DNA of 64,000 nucleotides from Blastobasis lacticolella (lineage: Eukaryota > Arthropoda > Insecta > Lepidoptera > Blastobasidae), in NCBI GenBank assembly GCA_905147135.1, contig LR990056.1, positions 17,494,001 to 17,558,000 on the forward strand, read 5' to 3'. Positions 41,668 to 51,383 of this stretch are shown here, piece after piece. The notes under the pieces were generated by a model, which saw nothing but the letters and a program-made list of their open reading frames with translations, was not told the DNA's origin and ran no database searches. A program made the position numbers and the translations under genes. Numbering within the stretch: position 1 is the first letter of the stretch; every line of letters starts with the position of its first letter.

Positions 41668-41938
41668 CGTATAGTGTCCGGCAGAGAAAAATAGCACCTC
41701 TTACACTTGTGGGCAGTCGTGCGTGTCGTACAAGGCGTCTAATATTTTCGAGGCAAAAGATCTAGAGTCTATGTAGGCTGGAAAATGGGCAGCAGCTTTT
41801 TCAATCATTATATTTATAACACTGCGATCTCCAACCCGCCTGCCATGCGTGGAGAATATGGCAACAACCTCCCCTTTCGTGGGAGAAGCCTTAAGTTCTC
41901 TAGTGGATTGTTATTAGCTGTTATGGTGATGATGATTC
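41668..41938 (+). mobile_element. Repeat family B, diverged full copy
   Basis: GCCGTATAGTGTCCGGCAGA through CACTGCGATCTCCAACCCGC to GGTGATGATGATTC. Confidence 0.72.
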
Positions 41939-41939
41939 A

Positions 41940-44355
41940 ATAACACTGATAAATTCTGTGGTTTAACGTGTGTAGTAAATTGATTGTGGTACTCTCGGGG
42001 ACACAAAAATAACCGATTTATTCACTGACGAAATCGCGGGCAGAAGGTATTACAGTTTCTTAAATGACTAATAAACTCTTACAAATATTATAATGTGACA
42101 ACAGTCCCATATTTGAACATTGGCGCTCTGTCCACCAGACGCAAAACGAAAATGAAAAATATCTTGTTTTTGTATGATAATTGCAAAGACTCTCTTGTCT
42201 TTAGATATCCCTTATTTTTAATTTTTTTAATATTTATATTTTTAAATTATCAGTTTATTATTATTGTATTGTATTGAATGTATTTTATGGGCCTTTTGCC
42301 TGAATAAAGAAATTTTATTTTTATTATTATTATTGTGTGTTTATGTAAGATATTCTCTCATTTCTGAGGATTAATCGTAATTGCGGGCTTTTGGCCAAAC
42401 AATTATGATGTGCCTATATAAAGAACTGGTGTCACACATTAAGAAATTTTCGGACAATGCGACAGGTATTGAGTATTACGGCTTTCTGAAGTTGTATGTA
42501 TGTAAGTGGATGTATGTTTAATTGCTCCAAACTTGTGTGGAGAGTATTTGGTATGATACCTGTGGAGGAAATTGTAATTGGTATGGTTTTTACTGTAGTT
42601 GTTCTCCATTGGGATTTTATTTCTATTGATAGGTCGGTGTATTTGGTGATTTTACCTGTGTATGTCGAGGAGAGATATTATTATAAAATTTACAATACGT
42701 AGGACTGAAACTCATTGTGTATCTCTAGACAAACTTTGTCTGGTTGTTGAATCTTTGTCTGTGAACATTACTAGACGGATAAGATTTCTAAAAATTAATC
42801 CAATTAATTATGTACAACATTGAAAAAGTGGTTAAAAATAAAATAAGTAGGTACTTAGATTCTTACGCTTATCTGTACAAACATGTACAGTCTTCATGTT
42901 ACCCGAGAGAATTCGAGGACTGTATATTTAGGAATGATGTATAATTTACCTATTATATTCTAAATTTTTCCTCAAGGTCTTTGAAACATCTTATTTATCT
43001 AAAGAGGCTCTTAGCATGGCCCTCGGGAATATTTTATGCTGCTATCTTTATAACAGAGAAAAAACCTCCAGAATCATATTTTCCGGAAATTTGCTTCTTA
43101 TCTATACAAGCTTGTGTTGTAATCCATAGGCATAAATAATTTTACGCGAAATTGTATTTTTAACGTCGTTATTTAAATAAGGCTACCGCTGTTACTGTCA
43201 TTATTAATAGCTGAATATTTTGTTGAAACTTCTATGATTCCAGGCCAAACTTGTTTGCCCTAAGAAAAATTAACTTATCTAAAACGTGATCGGAGCTGCG
43301 TGATTGGTTCTGGGGTCTCCTATTGGTCAGGCGACGTCCGTCTCACGACCATGGTCGCACGACCGTTGCCATTTAGGACAGCGCCTGTCACGTTTAAGAT
43401 ACGTTAGTTCCTATAAACAGCTTACTGTTGTTGAATCTAATAGGTAGGTAAATCCAGTGGTAATGGCACCTATGGCAACGGTACGACGAAGCAGTTAAAC
43501 GATCGCCAGAAACTATGATTGGGGACCAAATTAATGCATACGCCGTGTTGCTTGTACCGAAGCCAAATCAACTTGTTAGTGGTTTAATCTTGGCTGAATC
43601 ACTAGCTAAGAATGGGATTTTAGTGCCGTAACCTGGTTATAGTTCTTTCAGTGCTTTGTTGTGATCCGGTTCGGGGGATAGGGTAGCCAATTAGTGAAGT
43701 GACGCACGGCGGATTACACCATCCTTTTTGGACGGAAAGAGTTCAGATTTTCAACTCAAACTAAGATTTTTTAACCACTGTAGTTGATTATTTATTTGAA
43801 ATAGGATAGTACATTGCTTTATACAGAATATACAAACTTAAAGTTACGGATATACTAAACCCATGTGCTGCCGCGTACCTCGGACAACGTAATAGTCAAA
43901 CCTAAAGAGTAGAGTAATATTAAAAGGAAGTCTTACCATTCAAAGAGGCAACACCGCCAGCATTCTGGAAACGCTTCGGCTTGGCAGCGATTTAGAGTCT
44001 GTTTTTTATGTTTTATTTGTGTAAATGTCTTTTTGTAAAAGGAATAATTTAATATTCAATCAAACGTCAAAAACAATAGTGAATGAAAGAGTTGCTAATC
44101 ACGCAGTTTTTCATAATACCGAGCTCATATAAGTAGATTTCGTCGTATATTATGTCAAATTACCTTGCTGAGTAAAATATTATGAACGAAATTATAATCC
44201 AGATTATCCTTCCGATATTTTCGAATTATAATTTCGTCGGCCTTAATATGATATTGGTTTTATGATTGCTACAATGTACGCAATATTGCAGAGTATTCTC
44301 TATCAGCCGGTTTCTAAATTAAGAATTTTAAGTAGGTATAAAATAAATAATATAT
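41940..44355. other. Unassigned 2.4 kb with LINE-tail relic
   Basis: About 42285-42335 carries GGGCCTTTTGCCTGAATAAA and a TTATTATTATT tail, the end of another LINE family. Elsewhere I see no gene. A possible short exon-like string near 43934-44000 is discussed under rejected items. Confidence 0.35.
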
Positions 44356-44360
44356 AAATA

Positions 44361-44570
44361 ATGGACAAATTCAAATAGCGCCATCTAGCCCCAAAGTAAC
44401 CAATGTTTGTGTTATAGGTATTAGATAACTGATAAAAATACATAGTTATTATACATAGTACAACCAGACCCGTAACAGAAGTTAACATTCATTATTTCAA
44501 TTCCTTCTCGGCCGGGAATCGAGCTCTAGACGTCTGCGTGGCAGACTGGCATGTAAACCACTCAGCAATT
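44361..44570 (-). mobile_element. SINE family A, diverged
   Basis: ATGGACAAATTCAAATAGCG, CCATCTAGCCCCAAAGTAAC, CCAGACCCGTAACAGAAG and CGGCCGGGAATCGAGC, all in family order. Confidence 0.7.
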
Positions 44571-44574
44571 AGCC

Positions 44575-45725
44575 GGTTGACTACAACATAGTTTGAAAAT
44601 TTACATTATCTTGTGCTTCACCCGAAATTTCTCAACAATTTGACATCGCTCAAATCGCTTTCAAATCAACAGTATTGTCAACAGTAAGCATCCGAATTTG
44701 GCGACCAAAACTCTGCTCACGACATCGTTCACGAGAGACTCGAATGAAGGACTTCAATTATAGAATACAGTTTGTACCTCTCGCCGCGTGATTACGGTCC
44801 AGCCTAAGCACATTTATTTATAACTAACGTATCATTCAATCAGCTGACAGTCAATTTAGCTATAAATAGATCAACGAACAATTTTCGGAATTAACATGGT
44901 AGGTATTTCTATGAAAATAAATTGATTTGAGTTTTGATACGTAAATTTGTTAAGATTCCTGTTTACCGCATCGATATGCCTGGTTACAACTACTCCGGTG
45001 CCCAGTCAACCTTAATGTGGTGCCAATTGGTTCCCGGGACTGTTCAACTACTGGTAGGGTCCCAAATGGAAGGCCTAATCTTAAGCGGAAGACTTACATC
45101 TAGGTAGGTAGATATTGTAATGAATTTAGTTCATTTCGTAGGTTTTAATTATTAATAGCAACCCGCCACGGCTTCGCAAGGGTTCGCAAGGGTCAAATTA
45201 TATGCCTAAGCATTCCTCATGATTCACTTTGTGTATTGGTAAAACCGCATAAAAATCCGTGCAAGGAGCAAGAAACATAAAACACGGCTATCGTCGGAAA
45301 GACCGGGGCCATGGACCATACGTGGAGACCCCAATATGAAAATGAAAATGAAAAAAGTATTTATTGTTTTAGGATTACGTTAATTAATCTCTTTTCAAAA
45401 GTCAAAAATCTAACGGAAACCAAAAGGAAAGTTAGGCGAGCTCATCCAGGTAGGGGCGACTATCCGGCGCTGAGCGAGCGAGGTGGTTTCAAAGCGTCTC
45501 AACGCTGCCAAAGTACGCTTAACAAATGACGCCTACTCCGCGAGGACAACTACCTCTGCCACCGACCCTGCGAGCATAGATGGTTCAAGTTAAATCCAAT
45601 AGCCGTGTGTTCCGACACAGCCCCATCCGACATTTTACCATCATTCGCAAGCGGTGCTCATCGCTGTTGCTGCGCTTTTGAGATAGTCGAACGTATTAGT
45701 GAAAAGGGCCTCGGTTCCGCTCATT
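44575..45725. other. Unassigned 1.15 kb
   Basis: No gene and no paired repeat. A GC-richer block at 45430-45560 has short open frames without recognisable content. Confidence 0.3.
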
Positions 45726-45728
45726 TAC

Positions 45729-45870
45729 ATGGCTTGATCGAATTGTAATTGGATCGCAACAACAGCTCAACGGCAGTTTTAATTGTAGCAGAATACAAAA
45801 AGCCCGTAAAACTGCCTAATGGCAGCCTAATAGCTGCTATTGCAATTCAATTACATTTCAATCGAGCCAT
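45729..45870. mobile_element. MITE family M1, copy 3
   Basis: ATGGCTTGATCGAATTGTAA at the left and ATGGCTCGATTGAAATGTAA inward from the right; AGTTTTAATTGTAGCAGAAT inside. Confidence 0.7.
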
Positions 45871-45983
45871 TGGTAACAGTAGTAGAATACTGTTTGTAAT
45901 ATTGTAATAGGGTAGTGTAGGGCGTCGAGTGTGGCAGGGTAGGAGACCCATCAATAAATAAATATTCCAATTCGAAATAAATT

Positions 45984-46240
45984 GTAGAGCTCGTCTAATC
46001 TAAAATGACGTGCCCCACTATCGCATTAACGCACATAAGCAAGTTTAAAATATGGACGCAACACATATACAAATGCCGTTGTAATTGGTCATTCAGTTGC
46101 CGGTGAGATTCAAACGTAGGAGAACGCGTTGTTCATTGGCTCCCACACAGATGAAGTGTCGTTATCAATATTTGCACTCACACATCGAAATCAACTAACT
46201 AAGTAGTGGGGCGCGTCATTTTAGACTAGACGAGCTCTAC
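45984..46240. mobile_element. 257-bp MITE (family M2), copy 2
   Basis: Ends GTAGAGCTCGTCTAATCTAA and, inward from the right, GTAGAGCTCGTCTAGTCTAA. The interior, read in reverse, follows 16637-16890 almost base for base (for example CAGATGAAGTGTCGTTATCA). Confidence 0.82.
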
Positions 46241-46632
46241 CTACTACTTATAAACGAACCTAATTGTAACTATCTGAAATGGATTCTTTAAAAAATAAAT
46301 GGTTATTTATTTCATATTTATTTAAATCGAAACTAACGTACAAAGTAACTCTATTCCAGTGATACATTGTGAATATTATTCCTATTACATTTGCATACCC
46401 AAATCGAAAATAGCATCTCTTGTATTGGCGGTTGCCATATTCGTTTTCCCCAGAATGTATTGCCCACTCTCCTATCAAAAGGTTAAAGATAATGCGTAGG
46501 TGTATTCAAATACACATACACACTCACGGCCTTTATTTTTTTATTAATATGTCCTTTTTTATTTACCTATGTGAATTTGTCCACGATTATATTCATTTAT
46601 TAATTATTTTGTATTACTTTTCGAGGGAAGGA

Positions 46633-46712
46633 CCCATCGAAGAAATGAACCATCGAGGCAGATTCATCGAGGTAATGATCTTCGAAGTAACGTCATTCGA
46701 ACTAAGAATAAA
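46633..46712. repeat. Degenerate ~15-bp tandem, TCGARG..ATGA type
   Basis: Five units in a row: CATCGAAGAAATGAAC, CATCGAGGCAGATT, CATCGAGGTAATGAT, CTTCGAAGTAACGT, CATTCGAACTAAGA. The spacing is 14-16 bp with a TTCGAA/ATCGAR core. No function is evident. Confidence 0.55.
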
Positions 46713-46864
46713 ACTCATTCGTACTTAAGGTCAATGGTTTCCTGAGGATGCAGTCGCAATTGTGAGAATAAAACCAAATCTAGTAGAATCAAGTCTAGAC
46801 ACCACTCGGCCAACGACGATAAATGACGTAACTTTGGATAATTTATTATTAAAATGCCGCTTAT

Positions 46865-47095
46865 TTATACTAATATTATAAAGAGAATAGCAATTTATTT
46901 GTTTGTTACGGATAAACTCAAAAACGACTTTACCGATTTTGAAAATTCTTTCTTCCACAGAAAACTACATTATCAGCGAGTATTCGCAAAATAAAATGTG
47001 GTTCCCACAGGAACGGGTCCGGCACATAGTAACCGAATTTTCGCTAACGAAGTCGAGGGAAAAAGGGTACTTATTAGAGAAAGTATCTATTATAT
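46865..47095 (+). repeat. CTAGT-family repeat, 3'-incomplete
   Basis: TATACTAATATTATAAAGAG, GACTTTACCGATTTTG, and GGTTCCCACAGGAACGGGTC, typical of this lepidopteran family; the CTAGT end is missing. Confidence 0.45.
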
Positions 47096-47099
47096 TATA

Positions 47100-48375
47100 T
47101 TAACCAGTATTATTAATCTCTTCTCAAAGTTTGCCTAAGTTGCTAAGGCTGCCTTTGCGCGTATGTAAATTACACTGATTTTTGTATATTGTCATAAATA
47201 TATTTTACTTACATATCCGCATATCTGATAGTATACATCCCCTCAGTTCCACAACGTATGCAAAATTATGATTTATGACTAGCAAGGAGACAAACAGCCT
47301 CGTGAATCTCGAATGGAGTATCTGGTTCCACTTCGGAAGCCTAGACACGGATGACAAATACCTCCGGAGATAACGTCGCGGCTCACAGTTGGCTTGGGAA
47401 AGGTTTTTGCTGCACGATGGAAGGGAAACCTATCGCGGTATCAGAATTCGAATCAATGTGGACGTACTATATGTGCTTATTACATTTTACTATCTTCAGA
47501 AGCAAACAGCGTTTCATCAAAGTGGACAGTATTCGTCATGAAATAAGGTCCATTTTTATTACACGCGTTTTGAAAAGAGGAGTGACGAGTAACATAATTT
47601 AAGTGATACAAAAATTTACCTTATTATACGAAAAATACTTGATTTTCTTTCACGCTTTTTGCTTCTGCGTTTAGCTAAATGTAACAAGAGCAATAGCTAG
47701 ATATAACAGTACTATGCTGTTAAGCCTCTCCCAGACAGGCACGATATAACGCGCGCTATAATTATCGAGCGAGTTATTGCGATATCTGCAATTTAAAAAT
47801 AAGATAAATAAGGAAAGTGTCAAGTTTATAAAGGAAGTTTGAAGTTTCCCCCGAACGCGTTTCATACAAACATAGTTTTATAATATTTTGCATATTAAGC
47901 TATCAAAGCCAATAATATTTTGGATACGTGATCTAGAAACTAATATCTATGCCAGTTTGTCAGATTTCATTAAAAATATGTTGTGTCAAAGTTATAAAGG
48001 ACTTAAAATTTGCATGGTATCTTTCCAGATAACCAAAGAAAATGGAGCATAGAGCTACGTTCCAATTTCTTTGACCGCAGCCTGGTACTTGACATGGCCG
48101 CATAAACAATAACAATATAATTTCCTAGCCTAACTCCATACCTTACAAATAACTCAAATAAGTACCTCGAATGCTCAACAAAACTCTACCTACTACTGCA
48201 TTCCATGAGTTATACGAATGTAAGCAGCAGGAATCTCCGCAAATAACACGACGGAGGTACCCAAATTGATAACAGCACTTAACTTATTCGTGGGGGTATA
48301 AATCTTGGTTCAAACTAGGGTTGCCAAAGTAGGTATTGTATTTGTATTTTGTAGCTATACCGATATTTTTTATAT
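47100..48375. other. Unassigned 1.3 kb
   Basis: No coding signal recognised. 47120-47220 faintly resembles the GCGATAAGGCCGCC LINE end. Confidence 0.3.
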
Positions 48376-48379
48376 ACCA

Positions 48380-48490
48380 CTAAACGGCAAACAAGCTTAC
48401 GGCCCGCCTGATGGTAAGCTGTCCCGCAGCCTATGGACGTTTGCAATACCAGAGGCAACACCCACGCGTTGCCGACCCCGTAACAACCTT
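48380..48490 (-). repeat. CTGATGGTAAGCGGT-family repeat
   Basis: GGCAAACAAGCTTACGGCCC, GCCTGATGGTAAGCTG, CCTATGGACGTTTGCAATAC and CACCCACGCGTTGCCGACCC, which pair in reverse with 13665-13740. Confidence 0.6.
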
Positions 48491-48904
48491 TGCACTCCTT
48501 TTTTGAAGAACTTCATGTTGTAATCTCCACGGAAAACCTCTCCAGGTAGTTCATTCTACAACCTTAGTGTGCGTGGAACCTCTGAAACCGCACAGTTCGT
48601 GACCAATTGGGCTCCAAGGTGTGAGGATGAACTCCCTGTCAGTGGCGAGCGGTGCGATGATAGAATGTTGTTGTAGGCATCATGTAAAACATACCGATAT
48701 ACTATAAGCTGGTGTCCGAAGTGGCAAGAATAAAAGGAGATGTATGAAAAGAGTTGTAGATATATGCGGGGCTAGGGAATTGTGTCAGGACACAGCAAAG
48801 TGGCGGTCCATAGTCCCTGCTTACCCCACCTGTGGGAAACAGGCGTGAACTTTATGTATGTATGTAGCTATATCAACTCAAAAATGTAAAAAAAATATTT
48901 CATT

Positions 48905-49168
48905 TGCCGTGTGGTGTCCGGCAGAGTAGAATAGCACCAACCCCTTACACTCGTGGGTGTCGTACAAGGCGACTAATGTTTTCGAGGCAAAAGATCAAGA
49001 GTCTCCGTAGTCTGGAAAATGGGCAGCAGCATTTTCTATTGTTATATTTAAACACTGCGATCTCCAACCCGCCTGCCAAGCGTGGAGAATTTGGCAATAA
49101 CCTCCCCTTTCGTGGAAGAGGCCCTAAGTCCTGCAGTGGACTGTTACGGGCTGTGATGATGTGATGAT
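48905..49168 (+). mobile_element. Repeat family B, full length
   Basis: GCCGTGTGGTGTCCGGCAGA to GGGCTGTGATGATGTGATGA. Immediately followed by an RTE-like LINE remnant that also ends in GATGATGA. Confidence 0.8.
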
Positions 49169-49171
49169 GAA

Positions 49172-49375
49172 GTCAAACCTACTGAAAGCCGGCCTAAGAA
49201 GTGATGGCTCGACGTTGTTAAGAACGACATGTATGCCAACAACTCACCACCAAGGATGCCGAAGACCGAGCGAAGTGGTCCAGGAGGAGTAGACGGACAG
49301 AAGGCGGACTCCGGGCCTTCGCGTCCGCGCGGAAGCGCAACCGGGATTTAACGCCAAGGTGATGATGACAATGAA
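49172..49375 (+). pseudogene. RTE-type LINE ORF2 C-terminal remnant with 3' tail
   Basis: In one frame the segment reads LTTKDAEDRAKWSRRSR, the typical end of RTE-clade reverse transcriptase ORFs (family pattern: RW.D.V..DM....L...DA.DRAKWRR..R.ADP). The upstream part of the pattern (GLRSDGSTLL region) is broken by stops and frame shifts. The tail is GGCGGACTCCGGGCCTTCGC, GCAACCGGGATTTAACGCCA and AGGTGATGATGAC. The tail also ends the family C SINEs. Dead copy. Confidence 0.7.
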
Positions 49376-49376
49376 A

Positions 49377-50390
49377 AACCCTACTAAACAAACCGAACCG
49401 AAAATAGGATTCTAAGGAAACTGAAAAAACTTTACTATTTACTTAGATCTTTTAGGCTATGCAACGGATTTTAATGCGATTTTCAACAATAGTTAGAGTG
49501 ATTCAAGAGGAAGCAAGTAAAAAAGGGTTGGTAGGGGTAAGGTGTACGCGAACGAAGTCGCGCCGGGTCCACTAGTAAACTATAAGGAAAGTAATCTGCC
49601 TTTTTTCTAGTCAAAAAAAAATGCCATGCGTCACGAATTCCGGGACCGTAAGAAATTACTGGACACGGGACAAGGCGCCCCATTCCGGGACCCGGATTTC
49701 CCGGACATCTGACAACCCTAGTTCTAACCCCTATCTCTGCTCTTCTACATATTATGGAGTCGTATATAAATCAGTGAGGGAACATGCAGTTGCTGAACTA
49801 ATGCTGTAGTGTAGAAGAGTTATGGGACAAATTAAACAACGATATTGATGAAAACTGGAATTTTCATACAAGCTAAACTTTCAATTTCTTGGAAATGGAT
49901 AATTCGATTACGATGAAACTTTGTAACGATATAAATCTAACTGGTGCATACAATATAATTTTGATAATTACCCTTTTTATAAAATTTCATATTGTTAAAG
50001 AGACAAAACGACAACAAATGAAAAGGGGTATTTTCAAACCCTTACAAAAACTTGAGAAAATATATTATTAGCTCAAATTTTTATCAAGATTTCCTGCTTG
50101 AGAAAGTAGTTTTAACCAGTCTTCATCATCATATCGTGGGCTTCAAGCCATAAGGGTGTATAAGCAATACCCCTACTTTTCAAGAGACAAAAAAAACTTT
50201 ATAACTTTTTTTTCAATGTACCTCTATTATAAAAAAAATGCATGTGGATATAAAATTGCTTCTACTTTTATGTGCAATGCTTATTTACACTACAAGAATT
50301 TCAAAATCAGCAATAATGCTCTTATGTCTATTTGGCTCGATGATATTAGACAAACCATAGGTAATGTTGTGTAGAAAAATGAATTTAACA
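49377..50390. other. Unassigned 1 kb with a CTAGT repeat end
   Basis: 49547-49576 is a lone end of the CTAGT-type repeat (CGAAGTCGCGCCGGGTCCAC then TAGT). 49629-49720 has several CCGGGAC strings (GGACACGGGACAAGG, TTCCGGGACCCGG). No gene seen. Confidence 0.35.
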
Positions 50391-51000
50391 GATGGACGTA
50401 TAATACAAAACCTTTGATTGCAGCGCGATATTGAAAAACCATCTGACCTTAATATATGTATCGTGAAATGTTACAATTACATATTTTTTTATACATTTAA
50501 ATCCTATATTTCTACCATTTTCGAAGATTATACGTCCACATGGCTTGTCAAGAATATAAAATTAGTTTTGTTTCATGACAGTCGTATAGGCTAGCGTTAA
50601 GTTAAATAACTATAATAAAAAAGAAGATTAATTAAAAAAACAATAAATACGACTGTTTCCTTTTTTACAATTACATTATTCTAGGACATTTGGGTAGTTA
50701 AGACAAATCTAAAGACACCTTGATCATAAAAATCTATCCAGCCGTTTCAGTGATATTTGATAATAAAGTATATTACATACGTATACATACATACAGACAT
50801 ACATACAGATAACGTAAAAAACATAACGCTCCTGCAGTCGAGTAAAAATAAATAAAAAAATTGTTATTTGAAAAAATAAACTTTTAATTAAAATGTATTT
50901 AAGTTTTTTAAATTCAACAAATAAACTTTAAGAAAGAAAATAATAGCTTAATTATCATTATTATCAAGTGCCTGGTCAACATTCGCAAATTGCAAAGTTT
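50391..51000. other. Flank of DUF7869-like locus with TACGTC motifs
   Basis: AT-rich. Holds GGACGTATAATAC (50395), TATACGTCCACATGGCTTGT (50530) and ACAGTCGTATAGGCTAGC (50579), which resemble the tandem repeat on the other side of the gene (55182-55480). A minus-strand AATAAA at 51005-51000 could end the gene's transcript. 50760-50815 is a TACA-rich microsatellite. Confidence 0.4.
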
Positions 51001-51031
51001 TTATTAATATTAACCTCTAAGTGTTAAGATT

Positions 51032-51150
51032 AGGTACCAAAAACTTTACATGTAAAGTTTTTGGTACCTGTTTTAAGATATTTTTTCACATACATGTGAA
51101 AAAATATCTTAAAACAGGTACCAAAAACTTTGAAAAAATATCTTAAAACA
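51032..51150. repeat. Compound perfect palindromes (38 bp and 2 x 38 bp)
   Basis: 51032-51069 is a perfect 38-bp palindrome centred on TTTACATGTAAA, starting and ending AGGTACC/GGTACCT. Overlapping it, 51054-51091 and 51094-51131 are exact reverse complements (38-bp arms, 2-bp spacer), carrying AAAGTTTTTGGTACCTG and TTTTAAGATATTTTTTCACA. 51132-51150 repeats the last 19 bp of an arm directly (GAAAAAATATCTTAAAACA). It lies about 250 bp beyond the stop codon of the 812-aa gene, within its probable 3' UTR. Confidence 0.95.
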
Positions 51151-51383
51151 CAGCTTTTTTAAAGTTTTTTTTTAGATGTAACGCTGACTATATAGCTGAC
51201 ACTACAGGGTACATGAACTGCTATAAAAATAATAAAAAAATTAACAACATTAACGACGTAATTTCTAAAGTAAGTAGTTTCCCTCACTTAGTAAGTAAAT
51301 TAAAAATTTTAAGTACAAAGAAATACAAATCCAAAAATAAATCAATTAAAAATCAAATACAACATAAGTGAGATACTTAATTA

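Noticed and set aside
43930..44000. Short minus-strand exon-like string reading KPKRFQNAGGVASLN before a GTAAG donor-like site
   Set aside because: The string around it resembles 3923-3960, so it is probably an old repeat; no partner exons were found.
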